NCBI GenBank assembly: GCA_035549075.1
Contig: DASZRT010000148.1
Coordinates: 4,238-68,237 of the forward strand
Source of the DNA: DASZFV01 sp035549075
GTDB taxonomy: Bacteria > Myxococcota_A > Polyangia > Fen-1088
DNA: 64,000 nt
Reading direction: 5' to 3'
In this document: one piece after another, positions 24,919-33,998 of the stretch
Layout: the number at the start of each line of letters is the position of its first letter
Position numbering within the stretch: the first letter of the stretch is position 1
The notes under the pieces: model-generated
Told to the model about the DNA's origin: nothing
The model's database searches: none
The model's input: only the letters and a program-made list of their open reading frames with translations
Translations under genes and position numbers: made by a program

Positions 24919-27134
24919 GGTTTGGCGCCTTGTTGGATCCAGTGCTGGACGGCGTCCAGCTCGCCGGTCGTCAACATTTTGCCGGAGCTGGGCAGCGGCA
25001 TGTGGTCGCCGCAGTTGTTGACCATGGCTTGGTGCGTGTCGCTCGTGAGCTTGATCCACAGCAAGCTGTGGTCGGGATCGCCGGGGACGACGCGCCTGGG
25101 CGGCGCGCTCAAGAAGATGCAGCCCTTCGTGAGCGCGGCCGTGACGGTGCCGTTCGTGACGAGCGTGTCGTAGGTCCAGTTCGTGCCCGCGCCCGCCTTC
25201 ATGTCGGTCGTGTGGCACGGTGAGCAGCGGTTCGCGATGATGGGCGCGATGTCCGTCGCGTAGCTGTACACGGCGGGCGGCGTCGTCGAGCCGCCGGTGC
25301 CCGTGACGCCGCCCGTGCCGGTGGTTCCGGCGCTGCCGCCCGTGCCCGTCGCGCCGCCCGTCGCAGACGAACCGCCGCCGCCGCCCGTCCCCGTGTCCTG
25401 CGAAGGCGGCGCCGCGAGCGTGAAGCCCGCGCTGTTGACCATGCCGTTCACGAGCGCGCCGAATTGGTAGTCGCCCGTCTTGAAGCCGTCGACGAGCTGG
25501 GTGATCGCCGGCTCCTCGTCCGCCGATTCCACGTGTCCCGTGACGTAGCGGTAGAGGTTGCGCGCGAAGCAGTCCATGACGTGCGAATCGTCGTGGAGCA
25601 GCGTCGCGAGCTCGCGCGGATCCTTGAACGTCATGCCGTCGAGGTCGCCGCTCGCGTCGATGACCTGGCCCGCGTCCATCGTGCGGTACGCGCCGATGCC
25701 GTCGAAGTTCTCGTAGGCGAGGCCGATCGGATCCATGAGCGTGTGGCAGGTCTTGCAAGGCTCGACGGCGCGGTGGACGGCCAGCTTCTGCCGCATCGTC
25801 TGCGGCGCCGAGCCCGCCGCATCTTGCGGCAGCGGCGGCACGTTCATGGGCGGCGGCGGCACCGTCTCGCACATGAGCATCTCGCGGATGAACTTGCCGC
25901 GGTACGTGGGCGAGCCGATGTCGGAGTGCGCGTTGAGCGCGAGGAAGCTGCCCTGGCCGAGGTAGCCGACGCGCAGGCCCGACGCCGGCAGCGTCGTCTG
26001 CACGAAGTCCGTCCCGGTCACCGCCGGCAGGCCGTAGAGCTTCGCGAGCTCGGCGTTGACGAACGTCGTCGGCGAATCGAACAAGCCGCGCATGTCGCCC
26101 TTGGTCGTGAGCGCGAGGTTGCTGAAGAAGCGCAGCGTCTCTTCGCGCATCGCCGGACCCAGCGTATCGGTCTTCTGCGGGAAGATCGACGGCAGCTGCG
26201 GGAGCGAATCGAGCTCGGCCAGGCGGTAGTACTCGGTGAAGAACTCGCGCGCGCCCGCCGTCGCGCGCGGCGACGCCAGCAGGCGCGCGACCTGCGTCGC
26301 GAAGCCGTTGCCCTGCGAGAGCTGGCGCGCGTCGGCGGCGTCGAGGAGCGCGTCGTCGGGCGTCGTGTTCCACAGGAAGAACGCGAGGCGCGTCGCGAGC
26401 TCGTGGTCGTCGAAGGCGAGCACGTTGGCGTTCCCCGCCTCGGGCGAGCCCATCTCCTCGCGGTAAATGAAGTGCGGCGACTCGAGCAACCCGGCGAGGC
26501 CGTACTCGAGGCCGCCGTAGAAGCTCTTCGTCGCCGTTTGAATGTCCTTGACGACAGACGCGTAGCCCGAGACTTCGTCCGTCGTCAGCGGGCGTCGCCA
26601 CGCGCGGCGACCAAACTTCGTGAGGAACGACGTCGTGCACGCGTCGTCGGTCGTGCCCGCGGGCGTGCAGCCCACGAGCGCGGCGCGGCCGGGCGCGCCG
26701 TCCGCGAGCGCTTGATGCGCGACCGAGAGCGCCGCCGTCTCGAGCTGCTCGACGAGGTGAGGCGACAAGCTCACGAGCGCGGCGCCGATCGACGCGAAGC
26801 CCGAGAGCGACGTGTCCGGCTCGAAGTCGCTCGGCACGGTGACGCCGCCGCCGAGCAGATCGGCGATCGCGTTGCGGTACTGCACGCTCGTGAGGCGGCG
26901 CAGCCCCGCGGGCGCCGGCTTGAACGCCGCGGGCGCCGGCAACGTCGAGCCCGGCGGTTGCGCCGTCCCGCCCGCGGCGGTGACGCCGTTGCCGCCCGCT
27001 CCCGTCGAGCCCCCACCCCCACCCGCGCCGGGGTTGCTCTTGGCGCAGCTGACGGCGAGCGCACCGACGGCGAGCGCCGTCAGCCAACGCGATCGAACGG
27101 ACCCTGAGCGCGATTTTTCCCGCTGGATCATCAT
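24915..27134 (-). CDS. DUF1592/DUF1588/DUF1585 lipoprotein with extra C-terminal haem domain
   Basis: 739 residues. Lipoprotein signal (GALAVSC), short Gly linker, then the DUF1587-1595-1592-1588-1585 succession: LRRLTSVQYRNAIADLLG near residue 90, FGRRAWRRPLT, LLESPHFIYREE, TYRGKFIREMLMCE, CKTCHTLMDPIGLAYENFD with the haem motif at 460. A second TGG linker leads to a C-terminal cytochrome-like domain with CSPCH at 637 and CGDHMPLP. These domains are common in Planctomycetes and Myxococcota, usually beside DUF1552; function unproven, possibly envelope redox. Starts at 27134 or 27131, with GGAGG 11 bases upstream. Divergent from its DUF1552 partner. Confidence 0.85.
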   Translation of the reverse strand: MMIQREKSRSGSVRSRWLTALAVGALAVSCAKSNPGAGGGGGSTGAGGNGVTAAGGTAQPPGSTLPAPAAFKPAPAGLRRLTSVQYRNAIADLLGGGVTVPSDFEPDTSLSGFASIGAALVSLSPHLVEQLETAALSVAHQALADGAPGRAALVGCTPAGTTDDACTTSFLTKFGRRAWRRPLTTDEVSGYASVVKDIQTATKSFYGGLEYGLAGLLESPHFIYREEMGSPEAGNANVLAFDDHELATRLAFFLWNTTPDDALLDAADARQLSQGNGFATQVARLLASPRATAGAREFFTEYYRLAELDSLPQLPSIFPQKTDTLGPAMREETLRFFSNLALTTKGDMRGLFDSPTTFVNAELAKLYGLPAVTGTDFVQTTLPASGLRVGYLGQGSFLALNAHSDIGSPTYRGKFIREMLMCETVPPPPMNVPPLPQDAAGSAPQTMRQKLAVHRAVEPCKTCHTLMDPIGLAYENFDGIGAYRTMDAGQVIDASGDLDGMTFKDPRELATLLHDDSHVMDCFARNLYRYVTGHVESADEEPAITQLVDGFKTGDYQFGALVNGMVNSAGFTLAAPPSQDTGTGGGGGSSATGGATGTGGSAGTTGTGGVTGTGGSTTPPAVYSYATDIAPIIANRCSPCHTTDMKAGAGTNWTYDTLVTNGTVTAALTKGCIFLSAPPRRVVPGDPDHSLLWIKLTSDTHQAMVNNCGDHMPLPSSGKMLTTGELDAVQHWIQQGAKP

Positions 27135-27288
27135 GGGGAGACGAGCCTCCGTGGAAACGAACGTTCGCTCTCCGCCCTGGCCCGGGCTCGAAGCCCGGTC
27201 CTTATACACCTCGCGTTTCGGGCCACATGGGCGCCGGAGCCCCCCGCTTTGCACGGGTCGCGCGCGACGTTGGCGTAGTCTGCCGGGC

Positions 27289-28677
27289 ATGCTGCGGTCG
27301 AGAATCAGCCGACGCGCGATCCTTCGCGGCGTCGCGGGTGGTGTCGGCATCGGCGTCGCGCTGCCGCCGCTCGAGGCGATGTTCAACGGCAACGGCAACG
27401 CCTACGCCGACGGCACCGCGATCCCCAGGCGCCTCGGCATTTTCTTTTGGGGCAACGGCGTGAAACCCGATCGTTGGGTCCCGATCAACACGGGCGCGGG
27501 TTGGACGTCGAGCCCGTCGTTGCAGCCGCTCGAGGACGCGGGCGTCAAGGACTACGTCAACGTCGTGTCGGGCACGAACATCACCTCGGGCGACGAGCGC
27601 GGCCACCACTCGGGCACCGTGGGCATTCTCTCGGGCGCGCCGCTCGTCTCGCAACCCGCGGGCGGCGCGCCGTACCGCTCGACCTTCAGCCAGCCCAGCA
27701 TCGATCAGGTCGCGGCCGGCATCATCGGCACGTCGTCGCGCTACAAGTCGCTCGAGGTCGGCGTCTCGACCCGCGTCAACGGCAACGAGGGCACGACGCT
27801 GCACTACCTCTCGCACAGCGGTCCCGACAGCCCCAACCCGCCCGAGTACGATCCCTCGAAGCTGTTCGACCGCATCTTCGGCGCGGGCTTCACGCCGCCC
27901 GGCTCGACGACGACGCCCGTCGTCGACGCCACGCTCGGTTACCGCAAGAGCGTGCTCGACGTCGTGCTGCGCGACTTCAACGGCGTGCGCGCGCGCGCCG
28001 GCGCCGCCGACAAGGCCCGCCTCGACAAGCACGCCGACGGCATCCGCTCGATCGAGAGCCGCCTCATGACGTCGTCGATGCCCGTAGCGTCGGCGGCGTC
28101 CTGCAAGCTGCCCATCAAGCCGAGCGCGTTCGCCGATCAGGCCGGCAAGGAGCAGCTCGCCGAGAAGACGAAGGCGATGGGCGATCTGCTGGCGATCGCG
28201 CTCGCGTGCAACATGACCCGCGTGTTCTCGATGATGTTCACGGGCAGCACGGCGAGCACCGTGTTCTGGGAGGTGAACATCACGAGCGCGCACCACCAGC
28301 TCACGCACGACGAGCCGGGGATGCAGCCGCAGGTGCAGGCGTCGACGGTGTTCATGATGAAGTGCTTCGCGTCGTTGCTGACGTCGCTCAAGTCCGTGCC
28401 CGAAGGCGCGGGCAACGTCCTCGACAACACGGCGATCCTCGCGAGCACCGACACGTCGGACGGCCGCTTCCACAGCGTGCGCGACTACCCGATCCTCGTC
28501 GCCGGCAAGGGCGGCGGGTACTTCAAGTACCCGGGCATCCACTACCGCTCGGCGTCGGGCACGGAGAGCACGAGCACCGTGCTGCTCAGCGTGCTCCGCG
28601 CCGCGGGCACGAACCTCGCCACCGTCGGCGCCGCGGGCGGCCTGTCGACGGTGAGCTGCTCGGGGATCGAAGCCTAA
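27289..28677 (+). CDS. DUF1552 protein with Tat-like signal
   Basis: 462 residues. The start SRRAILRGVAGG is a twin-arginine-type signal, implying export folded. The body is DUF1552, a sulphatase/alkaline-phosphatase-like fold: LGIFFWGNGVKPDRW, SGDERGHHSGTVGILSG, SIDQVAAGIIG, a C-terminal NTAILASTDTSDGRFHS and LVAGKGGGYFKYPG. It is the standard partner of DUF1592 proteins; here the two are divergent with 154 bp between starts. No Shine-Dalgarno; TAGTCT (27276-27281) is seven bases before the ATG. Enzymatic role unknown. Confidence 0.85.
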   Translation: MLRSRISRRAILRGVAGGVGIGVALPPLEAMFNGNGNAYADGTAIPRRLGIFFWGNGVKPDRWVPINTGAGWTSSPSLQPLEDAGVKDYVNVVSGTNITSGDERGHHSGTVGILSGAPLVSQPAGGAPYRSTFSQPSIDQVAAGIIGTSSRYKSLEVGVSTRVNGNEGTTLHYLSHSGPDSPNPPEYDPSKLFDRIFGAGFTPPGSTTTPVVDATLGYRKSVLDVVLRDFNGVRARAGAADKARLDKHADGIRSIESRLMTSSMPVASAASCKLPIKPSAFADQAGKEQLAEKTKAMGDLLAIALACNMTRVFSMMFTGSTASTVFWEVNITSAHHQLTHDEPGMQPQVQASTVFMMKCFASLLTSLKSVPEGAGNVLDNTAILASTDTSDGRFHSVRDYPILVAGKGGGYFKYPGIHYRSASGTESTSTVLLSVLRAAGTNLATVGAAGGLSTVSCSGIEA

Positions 28678-28713
28678 CCAACTGGCGCGCGAGAGCGCCC
28701 CGGAAGCTTCTGA

Positions 28714-30009
28714 CTAGAACGCCGGGTTCTGCGCGGCGGTCGGGACCCCGAACGCGAGGTTGAGCACGGCGTTGGTGTTCGGGATGCTGCCGCCGCCGAG
28801 CAGGAAGTCGAGGTGGCCGCCCTGCGACGAGTAGAAGCGGTTGTTGCCCGCGAACGTCGACGGGCTTGCCATGTCCCACTCGACGGGCGCGCCCGGGTAA
28901 CCGGTGCGGTTCATGTTGAACATGATGTCGCCGTACTCGACGTCGCTCACGCCGGCCAAGCCGTAGAAGCGGTTCATGGGCGTCTTGCTCGCGGCGTCGA
29001 TCCACTGCGCGATGTGCGCGAGGCAGCAGTGCGTGCCGTCGCACGTCGCCGCCACGGGGTGCCACGGCGGGTTCGCCATGTCGTACGGCGCCGTCTCGAT
29101 CGCGATGCCGCACGTGTTGTCGCGCGGGCCCGAGCGCGACACCGCGCCCGCCGAGCACACCTCGACGCGCGCGATGTAGGCCGCCGTCGTCGCGCCGTGA
29201 GACATGCCCGTGAAGACGACGTCCGACCAACGCACGTCGCCCGCGGCGTTGAGGAAGTAGCCCCAGTCTTCGGCGGTGTACTGCTGCGCGAGAGACGTCA
29301 GCGTCGACTTCACCGACGCCGAGATCGCGAGCCACTCCGTGTGGCGGCACTTGTCGTCGACGTCGCGGCCCATCGTCCAGTCGTTGACGCTGCACTGGGT
29401 GAACTTCACGCCGATGACGTGGTAGCCGCGCTTGCCGAGCCAAGGCACGTACGAGCCGTCGTCGACGCCCAGCTCGACGGCGAGCTTGCCGAGCGCCGTC
29501 GCGCGTGTGTCGAGGCCGGCCTTTTGGTTGTGGACGACCTGACCGCCCGTCGCCGTCACGTGGATCGCGTGCGTCGGCGGATCGGCCGGACAGCTCGTGG
29601 GGCCGACGCTGCCGCCGCCGCCCGTCGTGCCGCCGCTGCCGGTGGCGCCGCCGCCACCGCCCGTCGTGCCGCCGGTGCCCGTCGTTCCGCCGGCACCGCC
29701 GTTGCCCGTCGTGCCGCCACTTCCACCGGTGGTCCCACCGTCGCCGCCCGTGGTTCCACCGCCGCCGGCCGCACCGCCGCCACCGCCCGTCGTGCCGCCG
29801 CTGTCACCCGTCGTGGCGCCATTTCCGTTCGAGCCGCCCGTCGCGCTCGTGCCGCCGCCGCCCGTGGTGCCGCCGCCGCTGCTGGTGGTCCCACCACCAC
29901 CGGTCGAGCCGCCCGTCGCGGAATTCCCGCCGCCGCCCGACGAGCACGCGGCGACGCCGCACAAAACGAACGCCGCGAGCGTGCGGCGGTTGATCACGAC
30001 TTTAAGCAA
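28714..30009 (-). CDS. linker lipoprotein with alpha/beta-hydrolase domain
   Basis: 431 residues. Lipoprotein signal (VLCGVAAC), long Gly/Thr linker (about residues 25-140), then a hydrolase-like domain with nucleophile elbow VVFTGMSHGATTA (G-x-S-x-G), and a likely catalytic His in SSQGGHLDFLLGG. Several Cys pairs suggest disulphides. An esterase or lipase of the envelope is inferred; it resembles BPSS1187-type myxobacterial proteins. The start is TTG 30009, which has AGGAGG five bases upstream; the next in-frame alternative, GTG 29997, has none. Confidence 0.72.
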   Translation of the reverse strand: MLKVVINRRTLAAFVLCGVAACSSGGGGNSATGGSTGGGGTTSSGGGTTGGGGTSATGGSNGNGATTGDSGGTTGGGGGAAGGGGTTGGDGGTTGGSGGTTGNGGAGGTTGTGGTTGGGGGATGSGGTTGGGGSVGPTSCPADPPTHAIHVTATGGQVVHNQKAGLDTRATALGKLAVELGVDDGSYVPWLGKRGYHVIGVKFTQCSVNDWTMGRDVDDKCRHTEWLAISASVKSTLTSLAQQYTAEDWGYFLNAAGDVRWSDVVFTGMSHGATTAAYIARVEVCSAGAVSRSGPRDNTCGIAIETAPYDMANPPWHPVAATCDGTHCCLAHIAQWIDAASKTPMNRFYGLAGVSDVEYGDIMFNMNRTGYPGAPVEWDMASPSTFAGNNRFYSSQGGHLDFLLGGGSIPNTNAVLNLAFGVPTAAQNPAF

Positions 30010-30031
30010 GCGGACCTCCTGGAAATGCGAC

Positions 30032-30037
30032 TATAAA
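30032..30037 (+). promoter_or_regulatory. -10-like TATAAA before the two-haem cytochrome
   Basis: TATAAA lies 25 bases before ATG 30063, giving a leader of about 18 bases that carries AAAGGA. The -35 is not obvious. Confidence 0.45.
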
Positions 30038-30062
30038 TCGACTCCGAAAGGAAACCTCCTCC

Positions 30063-30566
30063 ATGAAGCGAATTCGTCTCTATCTCCTCGTGACCGTGAT
30101 CGGCATCGCCGGTGCGGCGACCGCGCGCGCCACCGACGCGGGTACGCCCGCGACCACGCCGTTCGGCACCACCATGACCGCGATCCCTCCGGCGAGCGGC
30201 ATCGACTGGGCCAAGATGAGCGACGCCGAGAAGAAGAAGTACATGAAGACGAAGGTGCTGCCCGAGGCCAAGAAGATGTTCCAGGCCTACGACGCGAAGG
30301 CCTTCAAGAAGGTCACCTGCGAGACCTGCCACGGTCCCGGCGTCGCCGACGGCAACTTCAAGATGCCGAACGCGAAGCTGCCTAAGCTGCCGAAGCCGAC
30401 GTCGCGCGCCGACTTCATGGAGCTGCAGAAGAAGAAGCCCGACGCCGTGAAGTTCATGGGCACCGTCGTCAAGCCGACGATGGCGCACCTGCTGAACCAG
30501 CCCGAGTGGTCGCCGACCGAGCCCAAGGGCTTCGGCTGCTACCACTGCCACACGCACGACGAGTAG
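30063..30566 (+). CDS. small periplasmic c-type cytochrome, two haem motifs
   Basis: 167 residues. Cleavable signal (MKRIRLYLLVTVIGIAGAA then ATARA), a Lys-rich helical body, CETCHGPG at residue 86 and CYHCH at 159 close to the C-terminus. Lys-rich patches (KKLPKLPKPTS region, QKKKPDA) suggest docking to acidic redox partners. It may serve as an electron shuttle for the haem-rich envelope proteins encoded nearby; that link is inference. AAAGGA lies about nine bases before the ATG. Divergent from the esterase-like gene with 53 bp between. Confidence 0.85.
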   Translation: MKRIRLYLLVTVIGIAGAATARATDAGTPATTPFGTTMTAIPPASGIDWAKMSDAEKKKYMKTKVLPEAKKMFQAYDAKAFKKVTCETCHGPGVADGNFKMPNAKLPKLPKPTSRADFMELQKKKPDAVKFMGTVVKPTMAHLLNQPEWSPTEPKGFGCYHCHTHDE

Positions 30567-30587
30567 TCGTCCGCGGGAGCGCGCGCG

Positions 30588-31349
30588 TCAGGCGGCGCGC
30601 GCGCGCGGCTCGCGAAGATCGCTGGCTGCGCGTAGCTTCTTCATCGCCTCGCCGTGGATCTGGCAGACGCGACACTCGCTCACGCCCAGCACGACGCCGA
30701 TCTCTTTGAGGCTCAGGTTCTCGCGGTAGTAGAGCGAGAGCACGTGCTGCGTGCGCGGCGCGAGGGTCGCGATGTCTTGGGAGAGTTGATCGAGCAGCTC
30801 GCGCCGCGCGACGATCTCCTGCGGATCGTCGGCGCGATCGTCGGCGAGGCGCTCCAGCAGCTCTTGGCCGGCGTCGTCGAAGCCGATGACGCGCGAGCCG
30901 CCCATGTTCTTGCGGCGGGCACGCAGCTCGTCGACGGACACGCCGAGCTCGTCGGCGAGCTCGCCCTCCGTCGGGCGCCGGCCGAGGCGTTGGGTGAGGC
31001 GCGCGAGCGAGCGGTTGAGGGTGCGCCACTGGCGGCGCATGTCGCGAGACATGGTGTCTCGTACGCGGATGTCGTCCAACATCGCGCCTTCGATACGGAT
31101 GCGAGCGAAGGTTTCGAAACTCTCGCCTCTCGACGAGTCGAACCGCGCCGCGGCTTCGAGCAACCCGAGCGCGCCCGCCGACACCAGCTCGCCGAAGTCC
31201 GTCGACGCGGGGAGCCGCCGCGCCAATCGTTTCGCCACTTTTTCGACGAGCGCGTAGTGCCTCAGCACGTAGTCATCGCGTCGCGCGAACGAGATGCGCG
31301 TCTTCGTCGTCGGTCGTCGCGTCGCCGTCTCAGCCGTCGCTCCGGTCAT
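30588..31349 (-). CDS. FliA/WhiG-type RNA polymerase sigma factor
   Basis: 253 residues, normal size for the FliA group (sigma-28). Region 2 (YALVEKVAKRLARRLP... GLLEAAARFDSSRGESFETFARIRIEGAMLDDIR), region 3 (RRPTEGELADELGVS) and region 4 (LSLKEIGVVLGVSECRVCQIH) are all complete. FliA usually drives flagellar genes, but no flagellar gene lies nearby and myxobacteria glide, so a development or stress role like other myxobacterial FliA homologues is more plausible. The Shine-Dalgarno is poor. It is probably transcribed independently of the Fur operon upstream, 34 bases away on the same strand, though read-through is possible. Confidence 0.88.
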   Translation of the reverse strand: MTGATAETATRRPTTKTRISFARRDDYVLRHYALVEKVAKRLARRLPASTDFGELVSAGALGLLEAAARFDSSRGESFETFARIRIEGAMLDDIRVRDTMSRDMRRQWRTLNRSLARLTQRLGRRPTEGELADELGVSVDELRARRKNMGGSRVIGFDDAGQELLERLADDRADDPQEIVARRELLDQLSQDIATLAPRTQHVLSLYYRENLSLKEIGVVLGVSECRVCQIHGEAMKKLRAASDLREPRARAA

Positions 31350-31383
31350 GCCCTCGACGAGAGCACCGGGCGTGCCACGGCTC

Positions 31384-32223
31384 TCAGAGCGCGAGGCCGA
31401 TGATCGTGCGGACCCAGACGTGCCCGTACGCGTCGCCGGCGCTCTTGCCGTCGCCCGCCTGCGTCGTGCGGCTGAAGTCCGTCACGCGTCCGTAGACGCC
31501 CGTGCTCCACCACAGGCGGCCGAAGCTCGCGAGGAATGCGGGGCCGACGAAGACGTGCGGGCCGTCGTTGAACTCCTTCGGACCGCCGGCGTCGGGGTGC
31601 TCCCAGCGCATCCAGCCCTCGAACCCGACCGAGTACCGGGGCGACAGCTCGACCGTCGCGCCGAGCGTCGGGTTCGCGACCCACTCGCGGCGGCCGTCGA
31701 GGTACAGCTCGCGCTCGGCCCAGAGGTTCGTGATGAGGCGGAGGGCGCCGATGCGGCGCTGCAGGATGATCTTCCCCTCGAGCTCGACCTCGTGCGACGT
31801 CTCGCTGACCTCGCCGTACAGCGCGACGTCGAGCGGCCACGCGCCGGGATCGGCCAGGCGGTAGCGCACGCGCTGCTTGGCGCCGTTGTCGGAGATCGAC
31901 GGCGGCGGCGCGAACGCCTCCGAGCCGAACCCCGGCACCATCGTCACGTAGAGCCCGAGCTCGAGGCGATCGGTCACGCCGACCTCGAATTCGGTCGTGA
32001 ACTCGGGCGGCAGCACCCACACCACCGAGCCGTCCGCGAGCCGCGAGCGGAGCGGCTGCATGTCGACGAACTGCTCGACCTCGACGGCGCCCGTCGGCAG
32101 CGTCTCCGACTGATAGGTAAACGGCAGCGGGCGCGGGTTCGCGCGCGCGGCGCCGGCGGCGAGGAGGAGGATCGCCGACGCGAGGGCGGCGGCGGATAGA
32201 CGGGCGATACGAACGTCATTCAT
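31384..32223 (-). CDS. outer-membrane beta-barrel, last gene of Fur operon
   Basis: 279 residues. Cleavable signal ending ARA-NP, then PLPFTYQSETLPTGAVEVEQFVD and regular amphipathic strands (TEFEVGVTDRLELGLYVTM, WWSTGVYGRV) ending VWVRTIIGLAL. The fold suggests a small outer-membrane porin of the transporter-like type seen with copper/iron cytochrome loci. ATG 32223 overlaps the end of the P460 gene by eight bases, with AGGTGA seven bases upstream, so translation is coupled. Role in the operon: perhaps channel for the metal or its complex; inference only. Confidence 0.7.
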   Translation of the reverse strand: MNDVRIARLSAAALASAILLLAAGAARANPRPLPFTYQSETLPTGAVEVEQFVDMQPLRSRLADGSVVWVLPPEFTTEFEVGVTDRLELGLYVTMVPGFGSEAFAPPPSISDNGAKQRVRYRLADPGAWPLDVALYGEVSETSHEVELEGKIILQRRIGALRLITNLWAERELYLDGRREWVANPTLGATVELSPRYSVGFEGWMRWEHPDAGGPKEFNDGPHVFVGPAFLASFGRLWWSTGVYGRVTDFSRTTQAGDGKSAGDAYGHVWVRTIIGLAL

Positions 32224-32905
32224 TGTGAGTCACCTGGTCGGACGAAGCGGTGTCGGGCGAAGCGGTGTCATTCGTTGAATCGGGTGGCGACGAATCGGGC
32301 GCGCCGGCGTCGGGCGCGGCGTCGCTGTTCGCGCCGCCATCGGTATCGGGCAGCTCGACCACGCCCGCGTCGGCGATCGCGAACGCGGGCGTCAGCATGT
32401 AGTCGTTCGCGGGCGCGGCCTTGTGGCACAAGTTGCAGCCGCCCACGGCGTTGCCGCCGTACACCTCACCCACGGGCGGTCCCAGCCCGCGCCACTGGAT
32501 GGAGACGTCGTGCGTGTCGGTCTCGGCCAGCTCGAACCACTCCCAACCATCGGCGCCGGTCGTGTTGAAGCCGCCGCCGTGCAAGGCGCGCTTGGCGCGC
32601 GCGAACAGCTTGCCGTCGGCCTCGGTGCGCTTCACGACGAGCGTGCCCACGGGGAACTCCGTCGCGCCCGCGGGCGCCAGGTGGTTGATGTAGACGACGC
32701 GCGTGCCCGAGACGTGCGTCGAGCCCGTGGCCGTTTCGCTGGTCATCGTTTGCTGCTGCCACGACTCGAAGCCTTGGAAGTCGCGCGCGAACGCGACGAA
32801 CTCGTCGCCCCCGTCCGACGTCGCGGGCGGCGAGACGCAGCCGGCCGCCGTCGCGACGAGCGCGACGACACCGAACTGCAGACGAGCGAGCACGGCGAAC
32901 CTCAC
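32216..32905 (-). CDS. cytochrome P460-domain lipoprotein
   Basis: 229 residues from GTG 32905, which overlaps the stop of the upstream imelysin gene (GTGA), so the two are coupled. Signal VVALVATAAGC gives a lipobox. Residues about 35-165 are a cytochrome P460 domain: TRVVYINHLAP, FPVGTLVVKRTEA, ALHGGGFNTTG, DWEWFE and the haem-binding GGCNLCHKAAPANDYMLT. P460 cytochromes carry a Lys/Tyr-cross-linked c-haem and oxidise hydroxylamine or detoxify NO; the cross-linking Lys cannot be verified here. The Asp/Pro/Ser-rich tail is disordered. Confidence 0.82.
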   Translation of the reverse strand: MRFAVLARLQFGVVALVATAAGCVSPPATSDGGDEFVAFARDFQGFESWQQQTMTSETATGSTHVSGTRVVYINHLAPAGATEFPVGTLVVKRTEADGKLFARAKRALHGGGFNTTGADGWEWFELAETDTHDVSIQWRGLGPPVGEVYGGNAVGGCNLCHKAAPANDYMLTPAFAIADAGVVELPDTDGGANSDAAPDAGAPDSSPPDSTNDTASPDTASSDQVTHNE

Positions 32906-33969
32906 GGCTGGAACGTGTCGATCCCGAGCAGCTTCGCGCCGTCGTTCATCTGGCTCACGATCGAGTCCGCCTTCGAAGGATCGACGGCGGCGTGCACCTG
33001 CGAGTAGAGCTGGCCGAACGGCGTCGCGAGGTCGGCCGTCGTGGGCGCCTCGGCGCTCCACGTCGCGGGCGGCTTCGGGAGCGCGTCGCCCTGGATGGCG
33101 TCGTAGTCCGCGCCGAGGCCCGAGAGGCCCGCCGTGATCGACGCGTCGATGTCGGTGCCCGCGGCCGTGCCGCCCGACGCCGGCTTCGTCTCGAGCCAGT
33201 CGCGGAAGAGGCCGTAGATCGTCGTCGTGCCCGCGAGGTTGTCGCGCAGGTCGGCGAGCGTGCGCTGCGAGTAGCGCGACTCCTCGACGTTCAACGACGC
33301 GTTGTTGATCTTCTCTTGCTGCTCGTTGACGAGGCTGATGAGGCCGTCGAAGGCGCCCGAGACGTCGAGCTTCGCCGCCGTCGTCCAGCCGTCGAGCAGC
33401 TGCTTCGTGTTCGTCACGAGGCGCGCGCACAGCTTGTTCTTGAAGTCGGACGCCTCCTGCTCTGTCGCGGGGAACGCCGCCGCCTTGTAGCCCGGCAACG
33501 TCATCTCGAACTGCACGACGTTGGCCGGCGTCGTGTCGACGTAGAGGATGCGCTCGATCGCGTGCATGCCCGTGACGCCCATGTCATCGAACAAGTAATC
33601 GTCGGGGCCCGAGTTGGCGAGGAAGCCGTCGTAGCGCTCGTCGATCTCGACGTCGATGTCCGAGAAGATCGGCGCGGTCGCGCCCTCGACGTGCTCGTAG
33701 GCCTGGCGCGCCATCTTCCACGCGTCCTTCATCGAAGAGATCGCGGCCGCGTCCATCGTCGCGTCCCAACCGCGGCCAGAAGGCATCGGCGCCGCCGCCT
33801 TCAGCATCTGCGACGCCATCCACAGCGTCGTGAGATCGCCCTTCATCGACGTCTGCATCGCGCTCGCGACTTTTTCCTGGTCGGTTTGGCTGGAGCCGCC
33901 GCACGCGGCCAGCCCCGCGAGCGCGCCCGCCGTGAGGATGGTTCGTAGGTTCTTGGTCTTGATGGTCAT
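32902..33969 (-). CDS. imelysin/EfeO-like iron-uptake lipoprotein (M75 family)
   Basis: 355 residues. Lipoprotein signal (GLAACGG, Cys23), then an all-helical imelysin fold. The M75 motif GxHxxE appears as GMHAIER near residue 140. Members include IrpA, ICMP (PA4370) and EfeO/EfeM and are typically Fur-controlled, taking part in iron binding rather than proteolysis. Position inside a Fur-box operon next to a di-haem DUF1111 protein matches the Pseudomonas imelysin-DUF1111 loci. Start ATG 33969 has GAGGA about 11 bases upstream. Probably periplasmic-facing. Confidence 0.87.
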   Translation of the reverse strand: MTIKTKNLRTILTAGALAGLAACGGSSQTDQEKVASAMQTSMKGDLTTLWMASQMLKAAAPMPSGRGWDATMDAAAISSMKDAWKMARQAYEHVEGATAPIFSDIDVEIDERYDGFLANSGPDDYLFDDMGVTGMHAIERILYVDTTPANVVQFEMTLPGYKAAAFPATEQEASDFKNKLCARLVTNTKQLLDGWTTAAKLDVSGAFDGLISLVNEQQEKINNASLNVEESRYSQRTLADLRDNLAGTTTIYGLFRDWLETKPASGGTAAGTDIDASITAGLSGLGADYDAIQGDALPKPPATWSAEAPTTADLATPFGQLYSQVHAAVDPSKADSIVSQMNDGAKLLGIDTFQP

Positions 33970-33998
33970 GGTCCGGTCCTCGTCCCTTTCGAAAAACC

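Noticed and set aside
23515..27087. About 1190-codon minus-strand frame overlapping several genes
   Set aside because: Low-complexity Arg/Ala/Gly translation running through the DUF1592, Cip1-like and hypothetical genes in another frame; no domain or start signal.
30588..31349. Flagellar regulation by the FliA-type sigma factor
   Set aside because: No flagellar genes or clear FliA promoters (TAAA-N15-GCCGATAA) were found in the window.
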